Below are positions 46,430-59,600 of a DNA stretch of 64,000 bases, one piece after another. Position numbers and translations under genes: made by a program. Below the pieces are notes generated by a model, which saw nothing but the letters and a program-made list of their open reading frames with translations, had not been told where the DNA came from and made no database searches. The stretch comes from Deinandra increscens subsp. villosa. Lineage: Eukaryota; Streptophyta; Magnoliopsida; Asterales; Asteraceae. Every line of letters begins with the position of its first letter. The first letter of the stretch is position 1. The stretch lies in assembly GCA_039602395.1 (NCBI GenBank), contig JBCNJP010000025.1, forward strand, positions 47,325,980-47,389,979, read 5' to 3'.

Positions 46430-49211
46430 TGTAACACCCGTGTCCGACCCATTTATAAAACCTGGCCCGAATTTGAACTTGTAACTAAAATTGAAGTTTT
46501 GATTTAACGATTACCAGAAGAATTCATCTAATTTAAACATTTAAATTATGTTCGGGATATTCCATAATCATTTTTGAAAGCAAAATAATACATTTACAAA
46601 GTTTTAAGTTAAACGATTTGTTTAAAACAAAAATATAGCAATTTTCAGTTTTTACGTGATTTTGGGATTCGATTTATCGTTTACCGGATTTCTTGATATT
46701 AAAATATACACTTTGGAATATCATACAATCATTTTATAACATTAAAAACCCATTTGATAAATTATAAAGCAATTTTATTAATTAAAACGCAAATAAACAA
46801 AATTACGATTTTCATGCAAAACCGGTATTAACCGGGAGTCACGTAAAATTCAAAAATCATATTTTTATGTTCCATCATGTTTTATAAGGTTAATTGCTAC
46901 GTAAAATTTTAGAAGTTAACGAGTTGAACCGGGTGGTGAACGATAAAAAATAATAATAATAATAATAATAAATAAAGAAACAAAGAAAAGGAGGAAGGAA
47001 AAAAAATAATGTTGGCAACAAGTTTCAAACCAGGGACCTCCTAGTTATAGCTTCAGCACTCTTACCATTAGGTCAGCGCCACATTTGGTTTTAATGATGG
47101 TTTCCGTTGTTATATTCTATACCAGTCGAGTTCAGAACAGCTTCATTCCCAGCCACGAAATTTCGCCTTGAGCTCTACGTTTTGACTTAATTCACTGCCA
47201 TAATGTGTCCTTCTGATCCAAAACTCACCCCCATACGTGTTGTAAGCCTGGGGCGACCTCCATGGCTATAAAAACCGGATCAAACCTTCGTTTATACTCA
47301 CCAATTTCGAATCAAAGCATCACAAAAAACCCTCATTTTTGCCGAGATCTTCTTCTGCCAAATTCTCCCAACTCGTTTGGAGTTAGAGGCCGAAATTCTG
47401 CAGTCAAGCATCTTAAGGTATGATCTAAAATAACCTCTTTCAGTTTTGGCTAAATCGATCTCTAAGTATGCTTTCTAAAAAATGTGTTAAAATTAGGGTT
47501 CTTGAGCTTGTTTTGTGAAAATTGAGTAATTGGGTTGGAATTAGGGTCTGAATTTTTGTAGGTAATCCTAAACTAATGTGCTTTAAGAAAGACCTAAGTT
47601 AATTTCAAGTTTTGGAAAGGTTTGGTATTTTATCTAAAAATCGGTCAAAATTAGGGTTTTCACGTCGTTATTCTGCCCGAATTGAGTAAACGGTGTCGAA
47701 TTAAGGTTTGGTATTTTGAGAAATATTATAATATATTATAATGAATAAAACCCTAAGTTTTTAAATTTTATAATTTGTTTTGATATTTATTTAAGAAATA
47801 CGATTAAAATTAGGGTTTTCTAAACGTTGCTTAGCCAAAATTAAACAAACGGATTAAATCTAGGGCTAATCTTTTACAATATATTATAAAATAATATTTT
47901 AAGTAAAAGCCCTAATTTTATTTAATTTTATAAAATATTTTACTATTTATTTGATAATTATTTTAAAATTAGGGTTTTGAATATGATTATTAAATATTAA
48001 ACAAACCGGAAAGTATTGAAACTTGATTTTTGGTCTTAGAACATATTTATACATATAATAACTATATATGAGTTCAAAAGTGATAAATGAATTAATTATC
48101 AAATAAATTACCAAAACCCTAATTTACCAATAAAGGGTAAAATGGTCTTTTGATCAAATAAGACATAACACTCCTTAAGTTCCTCGTGTCCTTAGAACCA
48201 TAATCATTATCATTTCCTATAATCATTTAGCATGTTCGTTTCATTATGATAATCTCCAGATTGTTATCTCTCGCGATTGGTTCTATCTCTCGTTTCCGAT
48301 CTACTTATCAGGTGAGTATCCACTAAAACCCCCTCTTTAAATATTAGGGATTGTGCCTAAATGATCAACTCGTATTATCATTCAAATGGTGATTCATTAG
48401 AATGATAATCCGCGTTGTGAGTATTCACTAAACCCCCTCCTTAAATATTGTTGGTTATGACTATTCAATTCGTATTATCATTTCTAATGGTTATTCATTC
48501 GAATGATAATCCGACTTGTGAGAAATCATACTTGCATTATCTTTTAACCTTTTTGGGGTGTAACATGTATCTCTATTCAAAATTATTTCTCTAAAACACA
48601 AACGCGATTATATGATGATTGGATACGTTCTATGTATGTTGAATATGTGTGGATTATTGTGATTGGTTTTTTCACTAGCATTGGACACTATCTCTATTTC
48701 GAAGCGTATTCAATAACACACCGAGCCGGGGTTACAGTAATAGATCTATTGGTTTGACAGCCCACTTGGCATGCTTCGCGTGTAGCGCCTTGTGATTGGA
48801 AGCCTAGTTGCCTAGGGTTTAATGCGCTCATTCATTGGCTTTAACTCACTGCTTGTTTGACTATATATATGAAAATATCTGGTTATACATATATCGCTGT
48901 TATTGAAATTATACTTATATTATTTAAACTTGTGTTTACTCACCAACTACTTTTATAGTTGACACTTTATCTTATACATGTTGCAGGAACCTATACATGA
49001 GCTATGTTGTGATCACGCTAGGATTGTTGGACCTAGATTAAAGACTTTAAATCATTTAATATGTATTTTGTATGTTTAACTTTATTGTACAATATATTTA
49101 GTTGATTAATAAAAAAGGGCATGTTTAAGTATTACAACTTATTTTAGTTGTCATGTGCATCTGGACAATCATTGCGCCCCGACATATTCCGCTGTCGGTT
49201 GGGGTGTGACA
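46430..49211 (+). mobile_element. Solo LTR of a Gypsy-type element (2,782 bp) inside RT
   Basis: TGTAACACCC to GGTGTGACA with a TTTTT duplication on each side (46425-46429 and 49212-49216). No PBS, gag or second LTR. Removing it plus one duplicate rejoins the RT reading frame of the host element (EK then LYAKFSKCAFW). A CTATAAAA box near 47268 and the CCTGGGGCGACCTCC block relate its promoter to the TR-GAG LTR. An (ATA)n run is at 46947-46972. Probably left by recombination between two LTRs. Confidence 0.9.
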
Positions 49212-50987
49212 TTTTTCCCTCCTTAAGGTTTCCAACACCTCACGCAAGTGTTGGGTGTGCTCCTCTTCACTCCACGAATACACCAAGATGTCATCAATAA
49301 ACACAATAACGGATCGATCCAACATCAGCTTACACACGCGGTTCATAAGGTCCATGAAAGCCGCCGGTGCATTAGTCAATCCGAAGGACATTACTAAGAA
49401 CTCGTAATGCCCATACCGCGTTCGAAAAGCTGTCTTTGGGACATCCTCCTCTCTCACTTTCAGCTGATGGTACCCCAATCTTAAATCAATCTTGGAGAAC
49501 CAACTTGCCCCTTGTAACTGGTCAAACAGATCGTCAATTCGGGGCAACGGATATTTATTCTTCACGGTCAGCTTATTCAGCTCATGGTAGTCTATACACA
49601 TCCTTAGACTACCGTCTTTCTTCTTCACAAATAACACCGGTGCACCCCAAGGGGATACACTTAGTCGAATAAATCCCTTATCAAGCAATTCCTGCAGCTT
49701 CTTCATTAATTCTTGCATCTCGTTAGGAGCTAACCAATACGGAGCTCGAGCCACCGGCTTAGCCCCGGGTACCAAATCTATCCGGATTTCCACATCCCTA
49801 TCCGGTGGTATGCCCGGAAGGTCTTTGGGAAAAACGTCTAAATATTCTTGCACAACGGGTACCGCTTCAGCTTTATTACTCTCACGTTCAGTATCCACCA
49901 CATGTGCCAGATAGGATTTACACCCGTGCTGGATGTATTTCCTTGCCTCCATTACTGAACATAGAGTGATCTCGTTCTTTCTTTCCCCTTGAACAACAAC
50001 CTGCTTCCCGCTCGACGATATTAATTTAATCACCTTGCGGTTACACACCACATTGGCTTGGTATTTAGATAACCAATCCATTCCCACTATAACCTTGAAT
50101 TCTCCCATCATCATTGGTATTAAATCAATAGAGTAATCTTCATTTTCTATGGAGATCTTACAATCACGATACACATCAAAGACTAAGACACTCTTGTTAT
50201 CTGCTATTTCTACTTCTAAGGGCACAGACAGCTTGTTAATAACAAAAGAAGGGTGATGGGTAAAATCATAAGAAACAAATGATCTACTCGCCCCTGTATC
50301 AATCAATACATATGCAGGGATAGAATTGACAAGAAAGATACTTGTCACTACCCCTGGATCCACCTTTCCTTCCTCCACAGTCAGCTGATAAGATCTTCCT
50401 CTCGCTCGACGAATATCCGGCTTCACTCCGCTTTGACCCGCCCCCGCACTCGGGTTTGGGCATTCACTCTTTTTATGGCCCGTCTTTCCGCATCCAAAAC
50501 ATAACCGTGCAGGGATTAGGAAATTGTGATATACTATGCCCTGTTTTTCCACAACCACAGCACTGCTTTGTTAAAAAGAAACATTCTCCCTAATGCGCTC
50601 TCCCACAATGTGGGCAATCAGACGACCCACTCTTCTTGTTTTCAGCTTTCTTGGGTGATTCATTCACCCTTGGTTTCTTATTTGGGGTAGAACTGCTCTC
50701 TAATCCCTCTTCTCGCCTCTTTCCACCTGCTTTTTCAGCTCCAATTCTCTCTCTCGACAAGCACTGATCAGCTCCTCGAGAGTCACACATCGGGAAGCAT
50801 TAATGAACTCCCTAAAATCAGCGTTCAGCATATTGTTAAACTGGTAGATCTTTTGCTTCTCTGTTCTCAGCAGCTCTTTACAGAATTTCACTCGATCCAG
50901 GAAGTAACTTATTACCTCCCCGATCGGTTGTCCCTTCTGAAAATGCGTGAGCATCGGATCGTCTACTCGATCTAGCTAATCGGACAT
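49212..50987 (-). pseudogene. gag-pol: Chromovirus gag-pol, 5' part (partial gag, protease, most of RT)
   Basis: From 50970 down: part of Gag (GEVISYFLDRVKFCKEL; LEELISACRERELELKKQ), a frameshift near 50715, a TAG at 50590 inside the first zinc knuckle (CPHCGRAH stop GEC), a second shift near 50540, then CFGCGKTGHKKSEC, the protease site LIDTGASRSFVS near 50300, and RT with GFIRLSVSPWGAPVLFVKKK, YPLPRIDDLFDQL and an intact FIDDILVYS near 49285. The frame then meets the solo LTR. The gag N-terminus is cut off by the Copia-like insertion at 50988. Confidence 0.88.
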
Positions 50988-51290
50988 TGAAACGTAATTA
51001 ACCGATTGTTTTATTGATCATAATGAACAATTACAATCAGTGAAACACTCAGAAACACAACACAGAGAAATACCTTGAAAACACACACTTAAGAAATCTC
51101 ACACGCTCAGAAGTCTCCAAAATACAAAGACCAATACACCTATATATACCCGCTGGTCCGAGCTTCGGCCGAACCTCAGGTTCGGCCAGTCCGAACTTCA
51201 GGTTCGGACCTAGTTCGGCCAGACCTAGATTGACTTTGATCGTTGAACTTTGCTTGATACTTCACACGACGCACATATCAGGTATCAACA
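50988..51290 (-). repeat. 3' LTR of the second Copia-like type (303 bp)
   Basis: On the minus strand, TGTTGATACC to TACGTTTCA. It contains a cluster of TTCGG words (51160-51240), for example GAACCTCAGGTTCGG. Boundaries rest on the TG/CA ends, the adjoining purine tract (AGGGGGAGTT) and the break in the host gag frame; there is no second copy to confirm them. Confidence 0.65.
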
Positions 51291-51305
51291 AACTCCCCCT
51301 CGTCG

Positions 51306-53069
51306 TGTGCAGTATCTCTTTAACATCATCAACTTTGTATCTTCAACCAAACTCCCCCTCAAGTGTAGAATCCGTTCGTTCAATGAAATGAATCTTCAAA
51401 CAAACTCCTCCTCAACTCGATCGTAGCTTGATCTTGAATACTTGATGACATTTTAGTGTATCTCTGGTCTTTCATCAACATCTTCAGAAGACTTGAAGTT
51501 GTGATAACATGCACATAGCAACCTGTTCAAACTTTTAAAATAACCTTGGCGCAAAACATCTCTTCGAGACTCCAAGATATGATTTTGAAAATTGATTTGT
51601 ATCACGCGTTGATCAGATCGAAAATAAAGCAGAAACAAAATCTTTTTGATTTTTCAAAGTTTATGCTAAAACACACCGAAAATCTTTTTGTTCTATTCTG
51701 AAATGACATGAAATTGCAAAACAGAATCAAACACTATTTTTGGTATGAGAAAGATCACTATATGGGATCATATTGAACATAATGCACTGAACTGCATTTC
51801 AATTTCAATTAATCGAAGCACATAAGTCAATGCTGATTGCTGGTATAATTTGTCCAACTTAAACTCAGGCAGAATCATACTCATAACATCTGGATATGTT
51901 AAGGTATTGATTAGATTTGCATTGACCAGTGTATCCTACACTATCAGACATAATCAGACATTTTCAGCTTTTCTTTTCTTTTCATTTTGTGTGACAGCAT
52001 TTGTGATTTTTCAAAATGCACAGTATTTTCATAATATCATCAACTGTGTTCCACGCAAAAAGAAATAAGAACGTTAAATCATCTACCTTAAGGTCGATCT
52101 TTCGATACGCAGATAAGGCCTCGGATTTAACAAAATAAGAAAATAAAACAAGTTGAAATTGTATAACCTAACAACAATCAGGTCGGTACTTCCGTACACG
52201 CAGAGAAAGTCCGGTGAGTTATACGAAACACCAATGAAAATAAAGCAGAACGTCAAACGAACAACAATCAGGTCGATCTTTCGATACGCGGAGAAAGTCC
52301 GATCGTTTGACAAAATAAAGAAAATCAAACAAGTTTAAATCTTTGCAAAATGAACACATGTATACACAGTGACTTCTCATTTTGAAATTTCACACTTATT
52401 TTTCTTTTTGTGTCATGAAATATGCATCAAGATGTTATCCACATGGTCAAGCATTAGTACTTAGTGTATATCACATTCTGAATACTTTCTGATTTGCCGA
52501 GCCTACCAAGCATATCAAACAATGATCTTATGGCCCTTTCATCTACTCTATCCATGAGTCAGATACGTAAGCCAATGTACCATCATTTCCCAATGATCAA
52601 TTTCTCACAATTTTATATATTTGGCATGTATTACCTTCTCCCCATAACATGCATTTTCTCAATTACTTCCCCTTACTTACAATTCTCCCCCTTAAAATGA
52701 AAACTCTATTTTTGGATTTTCATTTTACACAAAAAACGAGACTCTATTTTTGGGTTTTTGAGAAAAAACATGTAAGCAAAGAAAATTGATCAATCAACAC
52801 GGATATTTTTCTGTTTTAGAAATCAGAAATTGCAGATTAGAAAGATGTATCATGAAATTTAAATTAAGCAGAATACTCCTCCATCAACAACTTTGCAATC
52901 GTCGATAGGTCTTCTAGAAGTACCTGCACACTGGTTAAACTAATTAGTCCAAAAATTACCCGAAGCAAATTGCTTCTGGTCGACCAGTGTCCTTGTTTTG
53001 TTTAGAAACCACTTTAGGTTTCCATTGTTGTTGTTTTGGTAATTCAGTTTTTGATGAAACAATCACAGG
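51306..53069 (-). other. Non-coding 3' region of the second Copia-like type
   Basis: AT-rich, no pol motifs. Three diverged tandem copies of a unit of about 90 bp occupy 52083-52320, each with CAGGTCGRTMTTTCGATACGCR-like sequence followed by GAGAAAGTCCG. I see no gene. Confidence 0.65.
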
Positions 53070-56000
53070 TCACTGTGATGGAGAACCTACATTTTGAACC
53101 TTTGAAAACATTGGAACAAAACGTTTTTGTTTATGAAAGAATGTAGGTTTAATTTCATAAAAAACTCTGCCTTGTTCATCAAAGAACTTTGGTGTGGCAG
53201 GTTTACCAAAAACTGATTTCTTGTGAAATCTTTGGGGTGAATCAGCAGGTGATGGACAATCTTTTGCCATATGCCCTGGACGACGGCAAATATAACAGAT
53301 TCTTGTCGTTTTGTCCCATCTTTGATGTACCTGCGAAGAACACACATGAATATCTCGAACATGATCAGAATGAGAATCATATACCTGATGTCTGTGATCA
53401 TGTACCCATTTGGATGTAGGGCTTCGAGATTGAGAACTGTCAGAAGAAATGGTAGCTTTCACAAAGACCTCAGCAATCTTTCGAGCATCAACACAATGAA
53501 GAGGAAATTCTTTGTCAGAAAATAATTGATCTGAACCCTTAAGTTTGTAAAACCGCTCGGGTTGAATTTTATCAGCTTGAAAAACTTCCTTTTTCACTTG
53601 CTTCATCTTTAACTTCTTCAAATCTTGAGATGATGATGCTGGAACCTTCTCAGTTTTGTTTTGCATCCTGTGAAAACCCAATCCTTCATGCTTTCCAGAA
53701 ATTTTCTCCTCAGGTGAACCATGACCATGCTTCGCTAATCGAGAAAATTCAGCTTTTACTTCAGTGACATTCTTTTGATCATAAAAAATCTTTTCATCAA
53801 ACTCTGGTTGAGATAGAAGCTTGTCACTAGAAGTAGCCGACTTCTCATTATCAGCAGACGATGATCCAGATACAAACTTTGGTGCAGCAGAAACCTTAGA
53901 TGTCTTTTCCTTCTTCTTCTTATTCTTCCTGTTCTTCTTCTTCGGCACAACTTTCTCATCCTCAGCAGTAGATGACGAAACCTTTGAATAATCAAATTCA
54001 TCAACTTGTTCCTTCACTTCTTTGACAGCTTCTTTGATATGAGTAGGGGGTGATGCAGTCTTATCAAACATTTTCTCAAAATTCGCATCATTAGCTAAGA
54101 AGCTTGTGAAAACTTGAGAATTTGACACATTATTGAGTAATCGGGTAGCATCAAGAACTTGAACTTTCAAATCAGAAATTTTTTGTTGAGCCTCAGCAAA
54201 TTCCTTTTCTTTAGCAATCAATCGCTTTGCGACTTTGTGAGTTTCAAATTTTTGCAGGCGGAGATTATCAAGTCCTTCATGTAACTCCTTTTTCAATTTA
54301 TCCTCGTTTCTCTTTTGAATCTCTAAATTTGCAGCTTGAACTTTATTAACACGAACTAACTTCCGCTTCTCATCTAACAATTTTTCCATGTCAACTTGAT
54401 ATGCTTCAATCTTAGCATTTGATTCTTCAACATTCTTTGTAAGCAGATCAAGTTTGACCTTTGATTTATCAAACAAATTCTGAAAATCATTAGCAGTGTC
54501 TTCAGCCTCATCCTTCCATTTCTTTATTTGATTGAACAAATCCTCCTTTTGTTCTTCTAAAATGTCAATTCTATCAGCAAGCATCTGTTCATTTTCTCGA
54601 ACAAATCCTCCTTCATTTTTCAACATCAACTCCTTCTCATTGGTATTAGACACTTCTAATTCTTCCTTTACTGCTTTTAAATTCTCTGAAAGCTTTTGAA
54701 TTTCATGTAATAATGAAGTATTTTCTGTCATCAGACTCTCCATATTCTCAGCAGATTCATAAGAACTTGGATTTGAACTAGTATCAGAACTAGTTTCTTA
54801 ACAAAAATCTTCTTGTTGATCATGAGTAACTATCAAAGCAGATGAATCATATCCAAACTGTTGACCCCAATCATATACACCATCATTTTGAGCCATCAAA
54901 GCTGTGGTCTTGCTTGTGTTACTAGTAGATGGTTGAGTAAAACCAGGCTTTGGTGATAGAGGAACACCAGACTTATTTGCATGTGCCTGATGACAATCTT
55001 TAGCAAAATGTCCAAGTTGTGAACATTTGTAACACTTTAATTTGGACTTGTCAAAACCCAATTTATCACCAGAAATATTCCTTCCATGTTTCTTAAAGAA
55101 TCTTTTAGATCTTTGACACAACATAGCATATTGCCAAGATACATCCAATTCAGTTAGTTGATCATCATCAAGAGCATCAAGATCCTCACTAGTTAACTTT
55201 GCATCAGCAACATTTTTGAGAATCAAACCAAAATATGATGAAATCAATGCAGAAATCATTTTGGCACAATCATTTGTTGATTCACCTGAAAAAGCATTTT
55301 GACTTGAAAATTTTGGAATTGTGAAATTGCAACCCCTTGAAGAATTATTATCAGAATTTCCTGAAACTCCAGCTATAAAAGCAACACTTGGTGCGGTATT
55401 CTGATTTGGTTTAGACTTTGCACTCATGCTTGCACTATTCTCACCATGATACAGTTCAGGATTCTGCAAAGTAGCAGTTGATTTCTTTGAGTTTAACATT
55501 TCCATTTCACGAACATGAAGTTTTCCAGTAAGCTCGTGAAATGTCATGGTAGAATAATCCTTGTCATGAGTGAGCAATAAAACATAATTCTCCCACTTTT
55601 CAGGTAATGCTTCCATGATCTTTTCCTTTAAATCCGCATCAGATTTTTCAATTCCAACAACCTTCAATTCACTAATCAAATGTGAAAATCTTTAAACTAG
55701 AGCAGTAATGTTTTCATTGTCATAATTCTGAAAATTATCAAATTCTTTGTTCAAGACTTTCTTTCGACTCTTCTTATAATCAGCATTTCCTACACATCTT
55801 GCGGATAAAGCATCCCACAATTGCTTAGATTTCTTGCAAGTGCTAAATTGATGAAGCAATTCAGTAGGTAAAGCCATAGTAAGATAACCATAAACTTTCT
55901 TTTCAAGCTCATAACTTTTTCCTTCTTCAGCATCAAAGTCTTGAATTTCTTTAAGATCTCCATCTTCCATTGGTCGTTCATACAACTTTCGAATTGGAAT

Positions 56001-56174
56001 CCATAAATCAATGTCATTTGTGCTAATGTAAGCAGAAAATCGTTTCTTCCAATTTTGATAATCTTCCAGCTTCAATAATTTGGGAACTTTCTGGCTTGTT
56101 CCAATTTCATTATCAAAATTCAGCATGGTTTGCATGGCACTTTGCATTGCAGCAAACGCGTGAAATTCCGACAT
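53070..56174 (-). pseudogene. gag: Copia-type Gag with two zinc knuckles around a long coiled coil; two nonsense codons
   Basis: One frame of about 1,035 codons from ATG at 56174 to a stop at 53070, broken only by TAA at 55692 and TAA at 54798. Residues 1-210 show the UBN2-type Copia Gag (LLKLEDYQNWKKRFSAYI; LWIPIRKLYERP; LLHQFSTCKKSKQLWDAL). A CCHC knuckle CYKCSQLGHFAKDC follows near 55030. Next comes a roughly 250-residue coiled coil (54743 to about 54000) with Lys-rich runs, then a second knuckle CYICRRPGHMAKDC near 53290 and an aromatic/basic tail. The Gag would pack element RNA. The usual Copia polyprotein would go on to protease; here the frame stops and no DSG site follows. Few stops and no frameshift over 3 kb suggest recent constraint. 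Confidence 0.82.
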
Positions 56175-56184
56175 CGTTCGAAAA

Positions 56185-56285
56185 AGTAAGATTCTGTCGT
56201 CCGAACTCTCTTCGAACTTATAACTAAGCTCCGAACTCTGTCCGAACCTAAAACCAAACTCCGAACGTTGTCCGAACTTTAAAAG
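56185..56285 (-). repeat. Leader repeat of TTCGGA words
   Basis: Six spaced copies of GTTCGGA or a one-base variant in about 100 bp, just upstream of the gag start on the minus strand. Confidence 0.7.
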
Positions 56286-56656
56286 TGTTAAATCAGTAAT
56301 TTAGTTTTTGTAAACAACCAAAGGAATGAAGAGATTAGGAATGATTTACTTGATGCAAAAACTCGTATGTAAAATGATGGAGATGTAACTTTTGGTTAAA
56401 AAACTATTTTTTATGTGAATCTTAAACATAATTATGTATTAAATTTTAGTAATTAAACCTGTGTAATACACGGGTTTAAAAGAGTTAAATCAATAGTGTT
56501 TTTATGTTTTCGAGTGTATGCTGAAACCATAAACGATCAATTTAAAATGATAACTTAAAGATATTTTTGTAATAATAATTATAGAGTACATTACTTACAA
56601 TTACTTACAATAAGGGATAATAAAACAAGAACATCTATTTACAAATTTGTAAATAT

Positions 56657-59600
56657 TTATTTGTAGACAACATTTGATGTTTTATTTGTCACATTGCCAT
56701 CTTTATCAACGATCAATAGCTTAAGTCCGGATCTACTCTTGACTCTTGAGAATTCCACGTACAACTGACCATGGGTGAAAACGGGATTCTTCATAAACAA
56801 ACCAACTTTGGATAACGACTGACCTTGACTCTTATTTATAGTCATTGCAAAACAAATTCTGATCGGAAATTGTCTTCTCTGAAATTTAAATGGATTTTTT
56901 TTTTGTCAGAAGGTGTTAAAGAAATTCTAGGGATCAAAGTTCTATGTCCAATGTTGCTGCCAGATATGATCTCAGCTTCTATAACACGCTTGCCAAGTGA
57001 TATAATCTGTAGTCTAGTTCCATTGCATAAGCCGCTTTTCTGATCAATATTCCTTAACAGCATAACTGGAACCCCAACCTTTAACACTAATCTGTGGTCT
57101 GGCAAACCTGAGATTTTAAGTCCATTTAGAACATCAGGTGAGTATAGATTTGCATCAAAGTTATCATGGACATAATCTGACGGACATAGCGATAGCAATC
57201 GATCATTAAGTTCTGAAACAACTTCATTTTTTGGTGCAAGGATTGCTCGTTCTTGAAAGAAGGTTGGATTTTTGAAATTATCAAGAATAAACGGATATAC
57301 AAACTCAATTAAATCTGAAATAGGATCGGATGAGTCAGCAATAAGAAGGCCTTCTGGTATATCGATAATGGCTTAACCGTCATTGTCGCCACCAACATTT
57401 CCTTCTCCTAAATTAAGTAGCCATTGTGTGAATTCCCTTGTTGCTCCAATATCAGAATTTTGATTTCCTACAGTTAACCGCATATTTTTGGTTAATCTAA
57501 GGACTTTGCATTTCCTCCAAAGGTGGGACAAACTTAAAGAAGCTTTAACAGTGTCGTGTCGCGTTCCACCTTGAACAACAAGGAGTATTTGTCTAAAGTC
57601 ACCTCCAAAAATAACAACCTTTCCTCCAAATGGCAGTTGACAATTTCTTTCACTTGTAGAGCTGAATATGTCTTTCATTGTTCTATCTAAAGCCTCAAAC
57701 GCATGCTTATGAACCATTGGAGCTTCGTCCCAAATAATCAAATTTGTTTTTCTTAATAGATGGGCAACGTCACTCCCCGGCTGTATATGACAAATAGAAT
57801 CTTCGGTGACATTCAAAGGAATCAGAAATCTAGAATGAGTTGTTCTGCCTCCGGTTAATAATGAAGAATCAATTCCACTTGAAGCTACATTCAAGACTAT
57901 TTCACCTTTTGATCTTATGGCAGCAGATAATGTCTTCCATAGATATGTTTTACCAGTTCCACCATAACCATACACAAAAAAGACACCTCCTTTATTATCT
58001 TCCACGGATGTCATGATAACGTCAAATAAGGTTCGTTGTTCATGCGTTAATGAATTAAATAGATTTTTAAACTCATTTTCTAGATCATTTTGGTCGTATG
58101 ACAGCTCTTCAATAATCAACCGATTGTTTGAAGAAGATACACACTCAACGTCAGGGTAAGGCATACTTGGATAATTTCGAAGGCTGGAATTCATGCGAAC
58201 TAAGATTTGTTCAATTTCAAACAAAGTCAAGTTCTTAAGTTGGTCAGGTGTAAGCTCTAAACCTGTAACATTATATATTAAAGAAACAAAATATTTTAAA
58301 CAAAATATATTAATAAAAGTATTTAATCACGATTAGTATGTTTTAATAATATTAAGAAAACTACTATACCTGGAGACTTCAAAAGTAGTTGTTGCTTGAA
58401 AAGAATACCATCAGACAACTTTTCCCAAGTATTTTCCCAAACGAAACCGGTCTAGATAGAGTATTTGAAGTTAACATCGTTGAGAATAGATTTCGTAGAT
58501 AAAACCCAGAACCCGCATGACTTGCCTCTACAATTGCTTCAATATATTCCATGTCATCGTCTAATAGCCCAAGTGAGTAGTACATGTCTCTAAAAGTAGG
58601 TAAAATATTTTCATTGAATGTTCGAATCTCTTCAAATGATCTAGGACCACGAATTTGGTTTAGAAGAATTCTTAGAAAATAAGCTTCACCAAGAGAAGGG
58701 GACACTGAATGAATTCTACCGATTAGAAAATCCCCTTTTCCGAGGTTCCCAAGAACGCTCACTACTTTTCCAAACAAACTGAGTAGGGAACTCAACGTAT
58801 GTAAGGTTACGTTTTTCTTCATACTTCTCATGACATTTCATCCACGATAAGAACATGGAAGAGGCCACAGAAGGTTTGTCCAAGACATCGTCAATATCCT
58901 CATCTGCACCGTATACGACCTGTTGTTGACCAGGGAGATGGAAGGGCAACCTTGTAACAGAAGGGGTGTGGTGATGAACATCATATCCGAAGATTCGCCA
59001 TGATGCTTCGCATGCAGATAAATATCTACAATTAAAAAAATTGTTTATTTCATCTATTGTTGGTTCTTCAACATCCTGTTTATCGCCTTCAACAACTATG
59101 ACAACAGCTCTATCAGGGCCTTTGTTTATATATTTAAACAAATACTTTATGGATGAAGCTTGGTTGCACCACTCTATATTTATATGCGTATGGTATCTTT
59201 TCAGCAGAACCTTGTTATAGGGAACTACATTTCTATTATCTAGCCTAGCACCTAATTTTTCAACAAAGAAATCATTTTTCCGTCTTCTATATAAAGGATA
59301 GCCTTCTTTATCAATAGAAGTTTGATCGCGGAACTTCTTTGGGAAATTTTTGGAACAATTTCCATCAATCATGCATGGGCATTTAATATTATCAGCATCA
59401 CAAGGACCATGCATCATCAACTCACTAACAAATTCATACAATTCAGGGTCTTCTTTTTTATCTGGAAGCTCAGCAGAAATAATTGGATCGACTTGCTCAA
59501 CAGATGGGACCTTATAATCTCTATGTATAAATAGGCATATATGAGCGTGAGGTAAACCACGCTTCTGAAACTCCACTGTATAAACAACTACAAACATAGT

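Larger units (their letters stand above)
50988..56300 (-). mobile_element. Second type of Copia-like gag-only element, one LTR visible
   Basis: In minus order: leader with TTCGGA repeats (about 56280-56190), gag (56174-53070), about 1.7 kb without pol, a purine-rich tract (51305-51291), and a 3' LTR at 51290-50988. No RT, RNase H or integrase was found. The 5' LTR and PBS are not seen: the element meets a Helitron near 56446 and its missing end may lie beyond that or in the assembly gap. Confidence 0.75.
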
